A stretch of DNA of 25,451 bases from Microcaldota archaeon. Its GTDB lineage: Archaea; Micrarchaeota; Micrarchaeia; Micrarchaeales; CABMGC01. The position numbers and the translations under genes are program-made. Within the stretch, counting starts at the first letter, position 1. Each line of letters begins with the position of its first letter. The stretch lies in NCBI GenBank assembly GCA_030040335.1, contig JASHTX010000063.1:1-25451 (forward strand), read 5' to 3'. Positions 7,075 to 15,340 of this stretch are shown here, piece after piece. The notes beneath the pieces were generated by a model. That model saw only the letters and a list, made by a program, of their open reading frames with translations, did no database searches and was not told where the DNA came from.

Positions 7075-7647
7075 CTACTTTACCTCTTTTATTATCTCTT
7101 CTACTCTCTTCTGGCTCTCTTTCAGGCTGCCATCGGCATTCTCAATGATGTATATGGGCACTTCAAGGTATAGCGAGAAGAAAGAGGTCAGCACCAGGTT
7201 TATGTTCCTGTGTCTCTGAAGCTCGGCGGGCGTGTCCCTCTCCCTCTTCCTGCTTCCGCTGTCCTTATCGCGCCTTGCGAATACGTCCTTGTCAGAGGCG
7301 TCTATATAGACTATAGCCGCTGTCTTTCCCTTGAGTGCATCGAGGTCCTTGAATGAGAGCCCGAGCTCGTATGCATCTCCTTTCTTGACAGTGGCGTGCG
7401 TGTCAACAATCACGTTTCCGGGCATCGCGCCGGCCTTCTTGAGTATGTAGTTCCTTACCTTTACCATGTACGCGTAGTTCGTGAGCGCCTTTTCGCGGAT
7501 CTGATCCCTGTTTGTTATGCCGAAAGCCTTTGAGAAGATCTTGAGCATCTCGTTTCCTACGTTCACGACCTTCGCAGAGCTGATACCGCTAAGCACAGTC
7601 GTCTTTCCTGCACCCTGGGTACCGAAGACAAGGATGAGTCTGGCCAT
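7075..7647 (-). CDS. adkA: Adenylate kinase, archaeal AdkA type
   Basis: Interconverts ATP, AMP and ADP. The archaeal AdkA fold is recognisable from the N-terminal P-loop (residues 9-16, GTQGAGKT), NVGNEML, the conserved RDQIR segment, IVDTHATVKKG and the basic lid region RRDKDSGSRKRERDTP with the following QRHRNIN. The 190-residue length is normal. It heads the minus-strand string that continues into the EMC3-like gene. A TATA-like box at 7674-7686 suggests its own promoter, rather than read-through from secY as in many archaea. Confidence 0.93.
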   Translation of the reverse strand: MARLILVFGTQGAGKTTVLSGISSAKVVNVGNEMLKIFSKAFGITNRDQIREKALTNYAYMVKVRNYILKKAGAMPGNVIVDTHATVKKGDAYELGLSFKDLDALKGKTAAIVYIDASDKDVFARRDKDSGSRKRERDTPAELQRHRNINLVLTSFFSLYLEVPIYIIENADGSLKESQKRVEEIIKEVK

Positions 7648-7673
7648 TGAAGCACACTAAGATTTGGGCAAGA

Positions 7674-7686
7674 AAAGTATAAAAGG
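7674..7686 (-). promoter_or_regulatory. TATA-like box of adkA
   Basis: Minus strand reads CCTTTTATACTTT, centred about 33 bases upstream of the adkA ATG at 7647. It sits in the 57-base gap after the thermosome gene. Confidence 0.45.
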
Positions 7687-7704
7687 AAGAAGAAATGGCA
7701 GAGA

Positions 7705-9369
7705 TCAGTCCGTCTCTCCCATTCCTCCGCCTGGCATGCCACCGCCTCCAGGAGCCCCGCCGCCCATCGGCCTGGTTCCCTTGGAGCTGATCATGTCATC
7801 AATCCTTAGTATCTGCACGCTGGCCTCGGTGGCGCTAGATATGGCCTGCTGCTTTATCTTGACCGGCTCTATTACTCCGATTTTCTCCATGTCGCTTATC
7901 GCGCCCTTGTGCACGTCAACTCCGAAGGTCCTGCCCTCCTTGCCCTTCATCTTGGACCTGAGCTGGACTATCGTGTCTATCGAATCCATGCCTGCGCTGT
8001 CTGCGAGCGTCTTCGGGATCGCCTCAAGCGAGTCTCCGAAAGCCTGTATTGCGAGTTGTTCCCTTCCGCCCACGTTGTTTGCATACTCCCTGAGCCCCTT
8101 TGCCACATATTCCTCTGCGCTTCCACCGCCGAAAACATATCTTCCTATCTCCAGTGAGCTGGTTAGCGCGCCGATTTGGTCTGTCAGGGCGCGTTCGGTC
8201 TCGTCCACGACCTGCTTCGTCCCTCCGCGGACGAAGATCGTGACGCTCTTGGGATCCTTGCACTTCTCTACAAAGACCATCTGCTCCCCAGATATCTTCT
8301 TTTCCTCCACGTTTCCTGCAAAGCCCAGGTCTCCGGCAGTGAGGTCGTCAAGGCTTGTTACCAGCCTTGCACCTGTTGCCTTTGCAAGCTTCTCCATGTC
8401 GCTCTTCTTTACTCTCCTTACCGCAACGATGCCCAATTTGGCAAGGTAGTGCTGCGCAACGTCATCTATTCCCTTCTGGACGAAGATTACGTTCGCTGTG
8501 CTCTTTGCTATCTTGTCCGCCATCGCCTTGAGCATCTTCTCCTCCTGCTGCAGGAACGCCTGCATCTGTTCAGGAGAGGTTATCTCTATTCTAGCGTCTG
8601 TCTCAGTCTTCTCGATCTCCAATGCTACGTCAAGCAGTGCGATCTTGGCGTTCTTCACCAGCTTGGGCATACCAGGGTGCGCGACCTCCTTGTCTATCAG
8701 GACGCCGTTTATGTACTGCGTGTCCTCCACTGCGCCGCCCTCCTTCTTCTCCAGCTTGATGAAGTCCTTGTCTATCGTTATCTTGTCTCCCTTCTTCTCA
8801 GCGACCTGCTTTATCGCCTGTATGGAGAGCTTTGAAAGATACTTCCTGGTTGAGTCGTTGCCTATGTTCTTCGAGCCAACAGACACCTGTGCTATCTTCT
8901 CCAGCTTGTCCTCGTCGTTCAGGTTAACAGGCTCTGAGCACTCGACAAGCAGCTCCTTCGCCTTCTCAGCCGCCATGTCGTATCCCTTGATTATCGTGTT
9001 CGGGTTTATTCCCTTCTCTATAAGGTCTCCGGCATTCTTGAGCAGCTCGCCTGCGATTATCACCGCAGTTGTAGTGCCATCGCCAACTTCCTTGTCCTGG
9101 TTCTTGGCTATCTCGACCATCAGCTTCGCTATCGGGTGCTCTACGTTCATCTCCTCGAGGATCGAGGCGCCGTCGTTGGTTATTATTATGTCTCCAAGCT
9201 CGCTGACCATCATCTTGTCCATTCCCTTGGGTCCGAGCGTGCTCCTTACGATGCTTGCCACAGCGTAGCCTACAGCTATGTTGGCCCTCTGTGCCTCTCT
9301 ACCGAGCATCCTTGTTGCCCCCTCGGGCAAAATCAGGTACTGTTGTCCGCCTAGTTGATTCTCTGCCAT
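7705..9369 (-). CDS. ths: Thermosome subunit (group II chaperonin)
   Basis: ATP-driven double-ring chaperonin that folds proteins in the cytosol. Hallmarks are RSTLGPKGMDKM, the ATPase GDGTT motif, the apical-domain helical protrusion region and VFGGGSAEEY near the end. The C-terminal tail is the usual Gly/Met-rich repeat (GGGGMPGGGMGETD), which sits in the ring cavity. I chose the ATG at 9369 (554 residues), with a GAGTGAG ribosome site just upstream; the longer frame begins at TTG. Only one subunit gene is visible, so the ring may be homomeric or paired with a subunit elsewhere. The AT-rich upstream region 9400-9480 probably holds the promoter. Confidence 0.97.
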   Translation of the reverse strand: MAENQLGGQQYLILPEGATRMLGREAQRANIAVGYAVASIVRSTLGPKGMDKMMVSELGDIIITNDGASILEEMNVEHPIAKLMVEIAKNQDKEVGDGTTTAVIIAGELLKNAGDLIEKGINPNTIIKGYDMAAEKAKELLVECSEPVNLNDEDKLEKIAQVSVGSKNIGNDSTRKYLSKLSIQAIKQVAEKKGDKITIDKDFIKLEKKEGGAVEDTQYINGVLIDKEVAHPGMPKLVKNAKIALLDVALEIEKTETDARIEITSPEQMQAFLQQEEKMLKAMADKIAKSTANVIFVQKGIDDVAQHYLAKLGIVAVRRVKKSDMEKLAKATGARLVTSLDDLTAGDLGFAGNVEEKKISGEQMVFVEKCKDPKSVTIFVRGGTKQVVDETERALTDQIGALTSSLEIGRYVFGGGSAEEYVAKGLREYANNVGGREQLAIQAFGDSLEAIPKTLADSAGMDSIDTIVQLRSKMKGKEGRTFGVDVHKGAISDMEKIGVIEPVKIKQQAISSATEASVQILRIDDMISSKGTRPMGGGAPGGGGMPGGGMGETD

Positions 9370-9436
9370 AATCTCACTCAATTAGCGTAAATCTAGCCCC
9401 CAAATTCGTGTCAAAAACTGCAATGTATTTTTTATG

Positions 9437-9456
9437 GGTATATGATGATAAGTATA
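9437..9456. promoter_or_regulatory. Imperfect palindrome in the thermosome upstream region
   Basis: GTATATGATGATAAGTATAC has GTATA/TATAC ends around a 10-base centre. It lies between the thermosome start and an upstream TATA-like stretch (AATATATTTAAAGC, 9464-9476). It could be an operator for a heat-shock regulator, but only short arms support this. Confidence 0.2.
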
Positions 9457-9511
9457 CGCGGAGAATATATTTAAAGCTTTCTGGCAAACCTCCCTGACGC
9501 CTCAGAGCAAC

Positions 9512-9522
9512 CATTTTTATTA
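9512..9522 (+). promoter_or_regulatory. TATA-like box of the SemiSWEET-like gene
   Basis: CATTTTTATTA is centred about 25 bases before the ATG at 9542, a distance that implies a leaderless message. Confidence 0.45.
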
Positions 9523-9541
9523 GCTTTACAAGACTTTTGTT

Positions 9542-9829
9542 ATGAGTGTTTTTATGCGCAAGGGTGTAGACCAAAAACTTGTAAACAAGATAGGATGGGC
9601 GGCGTCTGTAATGGCAATACTGGTGTATCTCTCCTACTTAGACCAGATAAGGCTGAACCTTTCTGGGCACCCTGGTTCAGTGATACTGCCAATATTCACA
9701 GTCCTCAACTGCACGCTCTGGGTCACGTATGGTTTCCTGCTTGAAAAGAGAAACTGGCCCATCATAATTTGCAATCTGCCAGGAATAGTGCTTGGTGCCT
9801 TGACCGCCATAACCGCCATAATAGCCTGA
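9542..9829 (+). CDS. SemiSWEET-like small sugar transporter (MtN3/PQ-loop family)
   Basis: A 95-residue membrane protein that would dimerise to form a sugar-type facilitator. Three spans are visible at about residues 17-35, 45-65 and 70-93. The pattern A-x-L-V-Y-L-S-Y-L-D-Q-I, then N-x-T-L-W-V-T-Y-G-F, then I-I-x-C-N-L-P-G-I-V-L-G matches bacterial SemiSWEETs. The hinge proline of the PQ motif is replaced: YLDQI here where YIPQI is usual. The ATG at 9542 suits the TATA distance; a second ATG at 9554 is possible. It is convergent with the next gene and stands alone. The family call is good; the substrate is unknown. Confidence 0.82.
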   Translation: MSVFMRKGVDQKLVNKIGWAASVMAILVYLSYLDQIRLNLSGHPGSVILPIFTVLNCTLWVTYGFLLEKRNWPIIICNLPGIVLGALTAITAIIA

Positions 9830-9843
9830 CTGAAGGGCAGGCA

Positions 9844-10416
9844 TTAGCGCTTTCCGCCCTCGGAGAGTTTAAGCCTGTGCCTCACAAACTGGCCTTCGCC
9901 AGGAGGAATTGGGGCGAAATGGAGATCGCGGGCGGGGCCTCTTCTGCGCTCTATGAGCATCACAGGAGGTATCTGCTCAGTAGAGGCTTTTTCATGAGAC
10001 GCTATGATCACAGCGCTCCTGTCGTTCTGCCCAACTACTACCCTTAGTCCGGAAACTGACATTTCCAAGAATTCTCCGAGCTGCCTGACAAATGCTGTTG
10101 TGCCTTCCGCTGCCCTATGTTCGAGCAACCTGATTGCACCTTCTTGCATTGCCAGTCTGGAATTTGCGATAACCTCGTGGCTGTGCCTCCTGCCTGTAGA
10201 AGTTACCATTTCCTTAGAGATATGGACCGTAAGGTGCTGGTCCGTGGGTCTGCGACCTATCACAATGGAGAGCTCTTCATGTTCTGTAGGCAGAACCGGA
10301 GTCTGCAGGCTCACCTTGGCCAAGCCTACTCCCTCAGGTATGCCTTGAGCATTTTTCAGCGCATTTATCTCAGAATCGCTGGCCACCACTATTCTGGGAT
10401 TGTCTGTTATATCCAT
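9844..10416 (-). CDS. Hypothetical 190-residue soluble protein
   Basis: Not recognised. No cysteines, membrane spans or signal peptide. It reads as an alpha/beta protein: strand-like IVVASDS, LAKVSLQTPVL, ELSIVIG, LTVHIS, a helix around SRLAMQEGAIRLLEHRAAE, then LRVVVGQ and SAVIIASHE, ending in a basic Pro/Arg-rich tail. The tail holds RRRGPARD and GQFVRHRLK. A TATA-like ACATTTATAAAAC (about 10445-10457, minus strand) stands ~36 bases before the ATG, so it has its own promoter although aglB lies just upstream on the same strand. Its 3' end converges with the SemiSWEET-like gene. Confidence 0.72.
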   Translation of the reverse strand: MDITDNPRIVVASDSEINALKNAQGIPEGVGLAKVSLQTPVLPTEHEELSIVIGRRPTDQHLTVHISKEMVTSTGRRHSHEVIANSRLAMQEGAIRLLEHRAAEGTTAFVRQLGEFLEMSVSGLRVVVGQNDRSAVIIASHEKASTEQIPPVMLIERRRGPARDLHFAPIPPGEGQFVRHRLKLSEGGKR

Positions 10417-10469
10417 TGCAACTTCGAAAATAAGGGAAATACAGTTTTATAAATGTATTTGCGGTTTTG

Positions 10470-13334
10470 TTAGCCTGGCATCGTGAAGTTGTTCTGGACC
10501 CAGGCCGGCTTCGGAGTGACATAAGGCAGCGGTCCAGTGTAGTTGTCGAGCTCCCATATCACTACTGGCCACGTGCCGTTGACGTAGTTTATGCCGGTGA
10601 AGTTGCTAGGGTAGGCGATGTGGAATCCGGGCAGCTCGCCCAGGTAGAAGCCACGGTAGTAGTTGGAGTTGTAGAACTGGGACGGAGCGTCTGTTATGGT
10701 GTTGTTGGGGCCGTTGGGCAGGTAAAGAAGCATGAAGTTTATGTAATTCTCTCCACTGATTGTGGCTTCGCCTGCGAAGAACTGGTCGTTGGGCACGAGA
10801 AGTATGTTGGTCTCGTTGCCGTTTGCGTCTAGGAGCCTGGTCGGCTGCGCAGTTTCAGAGCTCGTGAAGTTGGCTGGCACGCAGAGCGTCTCGTTTGTGG
10901 GTTCGTTGCCCACTATGAGCAGGCCTTTCAGAGCTGCTGCCTGCTTGCCCTGGAACTGGCAGTAGTTGTCTATGTTGCTGGCGCTGAGCGGCAGTAGTAT
11001 GTACGCGGGGTCATGAGTCTCCTCGCATGTGGAGGTGCCCAGCACGTAGGGGTTGCTGGTGTTCGCAGCCTGGGATATTGCAAATGCCCTGCTGGTCTGG
11101 TTGATATCGACGCATGCCAGGAAGTCAAGCGCCTGCCATTTGGGAGTAAGCTGGTCGTCCATTAGGACGTACTTCGCGTAGACCACGTTGTTCGAGAAGT
11201 TCGCCAGGTTTGAAGGGCCGTAGCCGTCTTCGGGACCGAGGACGTATCTTGCCGCGGTCTCGTAATCAAGCTGGGCTATGGAGTTGTCGCCTCTGAGAAC
11301 CGCGTTGCTGTTTCCGAACCAGTTTATCCAGTCGCCGTAGTCCCACCAGGAGAGTATCCTCGGTGCAGAAGGGCCGACGTTAGCCCGCATCCAGGCTGTT
11401 GCATTGAGCCAGGCATTGCTGATAACGTTGCAGTACAGGTCGTAGCCTACGGCGTTGCCCGATGCATTTATCGCGTTGCAGCTGGGGTTTGATACCGCTG
11501 AGAAAATGTCTATGAATACGGTTGATTCCAGAAGCATGACAACTATGCCTATTACCAAGACCGCCTGCTTGTAAGAAGCCGGCGCATCCTTCAAGATGAG
11601 CGTCAGTTCCCCGATTATCATGCAGAGTGCGATTATGTAGCCTACGCCGAAATGCGGCAGGTACTTGATCTCTATCATTGCAGCGATGGCCAGCGGCCAT
11701 ACAGCGGCTATCGCCAGTATGCTGCCCTTATCGTCCCTTTTGTAGATCGCATAAACGGCCAGAACGGTGAAGAGTATGAGGACAAACCAGACTATCACCG
11801 CAGTGCCGAAGATGCTTGCACCGATTGGCCCAAAACCTGCAGCGCCGAAATCGAAGTTGAAGCCCGTGGGCTCGTACTCCTGGACTGTCATGAAGAGCGC
11901 TATCGAAGGTGTGGTGAAGTGCGAACTGAGCGAGAGATAGCCTGTGACCGATGCTCCAAGAGGAGTGAACTCTATCAGGAGCATTGCTATAATGCCGAGC
12001 ACCACCATCCATCCCAGATAGTGGTAGATCGTGGGTTTGGAAATGAGTTTCTGCTTCTCGGCGAAGAGTGGTACCTGCTCGAGCAGCGCGACTCCTATCA
12101 GCGCCAGCAGCGGGAATGAGACTATGACTGGTATTCCCAGCACGCTCGGGATCTTGTTTGTCAGTACCGTGTTGTATGGGTTGAAGAGCAGATAGAAGAA
12201 TGCGATTATGCCTATGACTATCAGGTTCATCACGTAGAAGTCTTTGCTGCTTATGCCCCGCAGCACGTCAACGATTCCCTGAAGCGCTATGTAGATGGCC
12301 ATGACTCCTGCAATCACTGTGTAGTAGTGGGCTCCGAGGAACGATGCTGCGAACGCTATGCCGGCTAGTATCGCAAACCTCTTCTCTTTCATGTTCTGCA
12401 CTGCAAGCAGGTAGGCGGCGTAGAAGAAGAACATTCCGAAGATGCCCCATGGCTCAACAAGCTGCTCGCCTGCTATGAAGGTCGTTATGAGAGCTGGCAT
12501 GGCTGTAGCGAGGACGGCACCGATTATTGCCGGAAATTCGCCGTAGGTGTGATAGAGGAACATAAAGACTATGAATGTGAGCAGAGCGGCCACTATCGCA
12601 GGGTAGAAGCTGCTAACATTGCTAAGCAGAGTTGTGCTTATCACATTGCTCGGCGGGTTGGAGAGATCATACCAGTAGGCTTCAAGGTATGGCACTATCG
12701 GCTCTATCCTGTGCGCGGTGCCGTTTACCGCAGTGGGCCAAGCTGACGTGTCGTAGAGCCACTGGTAGCCGTGAGTCAGGAGGAATTCGGTGCTCTGCAT
12801 GTCGAAGTATGGGTCGAACTCGAAGAACTTCGGCGCTATGCCTATGCTCAGCATTCTGGTGGCGAACGTGACAAGCATAAGGATAAGCAAGAAGGCCCAG
12901 ACCAGGTTCGGCTGGATTTTCGCAAAGCCGCTGCCCTTGCTTCCTGACTGAGCGTCGGTGGCAGGGTTTGAGGCGCTCGGGTCCGATGTCTTGGAGTCAT
13001 TCATCACAGGTGCGGAACTCTGAACCTTTGGTGTCACCAAGGGCATGCCGGCTCCAAGCGCGCCCTGCTGGAAACAGAGCGCTATGCCAACGACCGTGAG
13101 AATGACCACGTTAATCTCGTAGAGCGTGGCTGAGAAAGTGAAGAAGTGGATGTAGTTCATGAGGTATGACTCGAGCCACGTAAGGGTAGGAGGGAAGATG
13201 AGCCCGAACATGAAGCCGATCACCGCTATCTCGAACATGTTTAGCTTCGTCTTCTTCAGCAGTGCTAGAGAGAGGAAGTAACCAGGAATCATTATTGACA
13301 GAAAAGCGATAATCGCTGTTACTATTGCACTCAT
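10470..13334 (-). CDS. aglB: Archaeal oligosaccharyltransferase AglB/STT3 with extra N-terminal membrane module
   Basis: Transfers lipid-linked glycan to asparagine in N-x-S/T sequons on the outer face of the membrane. The STT3 signature WWDYG is at residues 663-667 (SWWDYGDW), and the first-loop acidic motif DPYFD at 174-178. About a dozen membrane spans precede the soluble C-terminal domain, which is itself rich in sequons. Residues 1-~90 form an additional block of three or four spans (with the motif IMIPGYFLSLALL, reminiscent of DUF1616 membrane proteins), joined by a Ser/Ala/Pro-rich linker at ~95-140 to the canonical start. I chose ATG 13334 (954 residues); TTG 13349 is the alternative. 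It is divergent from the reductase at 13453. Confidence 0.94.
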   Translation of the reverse strand: MSAIVTAIIAFLSIMIPGYFLSLALLKKTKLNMFEIAVIGFMFGLIFPPTLTWLESYLMNYIHFFTFSATLYEINVVILTVVGIALCFQQGALGAGMPLVTPKVQSSAPVMNDSKTSDPSASNPATDAQSGSKGSGFAKIQPNLVWAFLLILMLVTFATRMLSIGIAPKFFEFDPYFDMQSTEFLLTHGYQWLYDTSAWPTAVNGTAHRIEPIVPYLEAYWYDLSNPPSNVISTTLLSNVSSFYPAIVAALLTFIVFMFLYHTYGEFPAIIGAVLATAMPALITTFIAGEQLVEPWGIFGMFFFYAAYLLAVQNMKEKRFAILAGIAFAASFLGAHYYTVIAGVMAIYIALQGIVDVLRGISSKDFYVMNLIVIGIIAFFYLLFNPYNTVLTNKIPSVLGIPVIVSFPLLALIGVALLEQVPLFAEKQKLISKPTIYHYLGWMVVLGIIAMLLIEFTPLGASVTGYLSLSSHFTTPSIALFMTVQEYEPTGFNFDFGAAGFGPIGASIFGTAVIVWFVLILFTVLAVYAIYKRDDKGSILAIAAVWPLAIAAMIEIKYLPHFGVGYIIALCMIIGELTLILKDAPASYKQAVLVIGIVVMLLESTVFIDIFSAVSNPSCNAINASGNAVGYDLYCNVISNAWLNATAWMRANVGPSAPRILSWWDYGDWINWFGNSNAVLRGDNSIAQLDYETAARYVLGPEDGYGPSNLANFSNNVVYAKYVLMDDQLTPKWQALDFLACVDINQTSRAFAISQAANTSNPYVLGTSTCEETHDPAYILLPLSASNIDNYCQFQGKQAAALKGLLIVGNEPTNETLCVPANFTSSETAQPTRLLDANGNETNILLVPNDQFFAGEATISGENYINFMLLYLPNGPNNTITDAPSQFYNSNYYRGFYLGELPGFHIAYPSNFTGINYVNGTWPVVIWELDNYTGPLPYVTPKPAWVQNNFTMPG

Positions 13335-13398
13335 CAAAAACACAGACAATAGAGACCGCTGCCCCCGTGACTGATTTCAGAATATAATGCTATAATAA

Positions 13399-13410
13399 AG
13401 TATATAAAGG
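13399..13410 (+). promoter_or_regulatory. TATA-like box of the geranylgeranyl reductase homologue
   Basis: AGTATATAAAGG in a 118-base AT-rich region shared with the divergent aglB. It is centred about 48 bases before the TTG start, leaving a leader of roughly 20 bases. Confidence 0.5.
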
Positions 13411-13452
13411 AAAATATATTCTTGGGTTTTCTGAGCAAGAAGAAGTGATTTT

Positions 13453-14556
13453 TTGAAGGATACAGTCGCTGTAGTTGGCGCGGGGACATCTGGTCTAATC
13501 ATGGCGCGCGACCTTGAGGGGTACGGCATTGGGACGAGCGTCTACGACCAGAAGACCAAACTCGGTTATCCGGCAAAGGCCAGCGGCATAATATCCATAA
13601 ACGGATTGAAGAGCCTGGGAATCGGCTATGAGAAGGCAGTCACCAACACGCTCTACGGAGCAAACATACACGTGGGCAAGGAAGTCATGAGGATAATCGC
13701 AAAAAACCCGCAGGCCCACGTTCTTGACAGGGTAAGGCTAAACGAGATATGTTACGATGAGGCCGTAGACAAGGGAGCGAGTGTAAATACCGGTGCGCGA
13801 ATCGATAGTAGGAAAATCGGCGAACTCCATGAGAAAAATATCTTGGTTGGCGCAGACGGCCCTCTGTCAGAAGTAGCGAAATATTTCTCGATGGGCTCGA
13901 TCAGCAAATACACGCTGACCTACAAGGCGGAGTTTAATGTAGATGTGGAAGATGCGAAGGTCGTCGACCTCTTTTTCGACAACAGGGTTGCCCCGAAATT
14001 CTTTGCCTGGATCTGCCCGAACGCGAAGGATATACTTGAGGTAGGGATAGGAATAGGATCCAGATACGGAAACAGCAAGGCAGCCTTTGAGAAATTCCTC
14101 AAGCTCGATGAGGTCGCCGGTTACGTGAGGCGCGGAAAGCTGCTCGATGGCTACGCAAGCCTGATACCGATGCAGACGGTCAGGAAGGTAGTTGATGAGA
14201 AGAATGAAGTGCTGCTGGTAGGCGATGCTGCAGGGCAGGTGAAGCCGACAACAGGCGGCGGCATAGTGTTTGGCGGCAATGCGGCGAGACTTGCAGCAAA
14301 GGTCATAAGCGAGCATTTGCGCAAGGGCGTAAGCCTCAACGATTATGGAAGGCTTTTCAAGAAAAGCTTCGGGACTGACATTGCAATGCACAGCTTGATC
14401 AACAAACTTTACGCGAACCTTGATGTTGAAAAGCTTGGATTTCTGCTGAACGTCTCAAAGACCCTGGGATTTGAGAGCTTCTTTTCGAGGTATGGTGATA
14501 TGGACAGGCCGAGCGTGATGCTGAAAAGGTTCATACTACGTGGATCCGCGAAGTAG
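13453..14556 (+). CDS. Geranylgeranyl reductase family flavoprotein, TTG start
   Basis: Probably saturates the isoprenoid chains of archaeal membrane lipids (digeranylgeranylglycerophospholipid reductase type). Residues 9-14 hold the FAD dinucleotide motif GxGxxG (GAGTSG), 133-139 GADGPLS, and 257-270 the second FAD motif GDAAG..K-P-T-T-G-G-G. The 367-residue length fits a short family member. Where many relatives carry a Cys in the segment after the first FAD motif (P-x-x-C), this protein has YPAKASG with no Cys. Initiation at TTG 13453 gives the motif its normal N-terminal position; no upstream ATG fits. The divergent neighbour is aglB, so both genes concern the cell envelope. Confidence 0.87.
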   Translation: MKDTVAVVGAGTSGLIMARDLEGYGIGTSVYDQKTKLGYPAKASGIISINGLKSLGIGYEKAVTNTLYGANIHVGKEVMRIIAKNPQAHVLDRVRLNEICYDEAVDKGASVNTGARIDSRKIGELHEKNILVGADGPLSEVAKYFSMGSISKYTLTYKAEFNVDVEDAKVVDLFFDNRVAPKFFAWICPNAKDILEVGIGIGSRYGNSKAAFEKFLKLDEVAGYVRRGKLLDGYASLIPMQTVRKVVDEKNEVLLVGDAAGQVKPTTGGGIVFGGNAARLAAKVISEHLRKGVSLNDYGRLFKKSFGTDIAMHSLINKLYANLDVEKLGFLLNVSKTLGFESFFSRYGDMDRPSVMLKRFILRGSAK

Positions 14557-14564
14557 AGAGCAGA

Positions 14565-14576
14565 GTATTTAAAAAC
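14565..14576 (+). promoter_or_regulatory. TATA-like box before the 71-residue ORF
   Basis: GTATTTAAAAAC ends 30 bases before the ATG at 14607. It is the main support for that small ORF being expressed. Confidence 0.4.
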
Positions 14577-14606
14577 AACCGCTCAAAATTATTTTGAAGG
14601 GACCGG

Positions 14607-14822
14607 ATGGAAGGCGAGGAAAATCGTAGGAGTAATGGTAGCGTTACTCTGAAGACTCGCAACGCGGAACCGCTTCAAGAAAAGTCTCTTCTCAGGAGGT
14701 CTGAACCTGACTTGCACGTGAGGCGCGCTGAAAAAGCCAGCGCAGATCTGCATACTAAATCGGCAAGAACTTTCGGAAAGGGAAGGAAGAGATTCTCATT
14801 CCCGGTGCACATCGGATCCTAG
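14607..14822 (+). CDS. Small basic hypothetical protein (71 residues)
   Basis: Not recognised. Very rich in Arg, Lys, Ser and Glu, with no hydrophobic core, so probably disordered or nucleic-acid binding (GKGRKRFSF near the end). A TATA-like box about 36 bases upstream supports expression. The stop overlaps the end of the convergent gene at 14819 by four bases. It could be a spurious frame, but the promoter and the lack of any other gene in this ~260-base gap favour a real one. Confidence 0.5.
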   Translation: MEGEENRRSNGSVTLKTRNAEPLQEKSLLRRSEPDLHVRRAEKASADLHTKSARTFGKGRKRFSFPVHIGS

Positions 14823-15340
14823 TCGCTGCCCTTTTTCTTTTCAAGCAGTTTCTTGCCCAGTTCCTCCCTGTGCTTCATCTGCTCCATGACCTTGTCGTAG
14901 TCCTCCTTCTTCAGCACGCGGCTTAGCACGTAGTTGTTGTATTCCAGCGAGAGCTGGGCTATGTTGAGAAGCACGGCGTGGAGCTCGCTTGATTTCAGGA
15001 CCTTCTCGTTGGGCGGTTTGACTATCTCCACTCCAGCAGGCGTAAAGGTGAACATGACATACATGAGTGACCAGAGATCCTGGAAGAGGGCAGAGACCTG
15101 TGCGTTTGTCGAATACGTGTCCTTTAGCTTTATCGGCTCTTCTATGCTCCCAGTGCAGTAGACAATGCCCGGGGTCTTGAGTAGCCTGTTGTTTAGCAGG
15201 TCAACCATGAGCGGCTGAAGGTCTTCCTGCTTCTCGCTCTCCATGTCAAAGTAGAGATCCACGAGCAGCCCGCCGCGTTCCAGCGTCTTTCGGGTCACTT
15301 CTTCAAGCTCCTTCTTACCTTGTTGGTCTGCCATCATCAT
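14819..15340 (-). CDS. Conserved-looking hypothetical protein downstream of hisS (173 residues)
   Basis: Not recognised with certainty. The protein is soluble and alpha/beta: an N-terminal helix, a strand (LLVDLYFDM), a helix (LQPLMVDLLNNRLL), a strand (IVYCTGSI), a central hydrophobic segment (LWSLMYVMFTFTPAGVEIV), then two helices and a lysine-rich coiled-coil tail. The ATG at 15340 overlaps the hisS stop in an ATGA arrangement, so it is translationally coupled to hisS. Three ATG codons in a row leave the exact start open by up to two residues. A role tied to translation is a guess from context only. Confidence 0.8.
   Translation of the reverse strand: MMMADQQGKKELEEVTRKTLERGGLLVDLYFDMESEKQEDLQPLMVDLLNNRLLKTPGIVYCTGSIEEPIKLKDTYSTNAQVSALFQDLWSLMYVMFTFTPAGVEIVKPPNEKVLKSSELHAVLLNIAQLSLEYNNYVLSRVLKKEDYDKVMEQMKHREELGKKLLEKKKGSD

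Noticed and set aside
8498..9268. Long plus-strand ORF (256 residues) inside the thermosome gene
   Set aside because: Antisense shadow of a certain gene; Ser/Ile-rich composition is typical of reverse reading.
9374..9574. 66-residue minus-strand ORF upstream of the thermosome
   Set aside because: It overlaps the SemiSWEET-like start and the thermosome promoter region, has no family pattern, and would displace well-supported signals.
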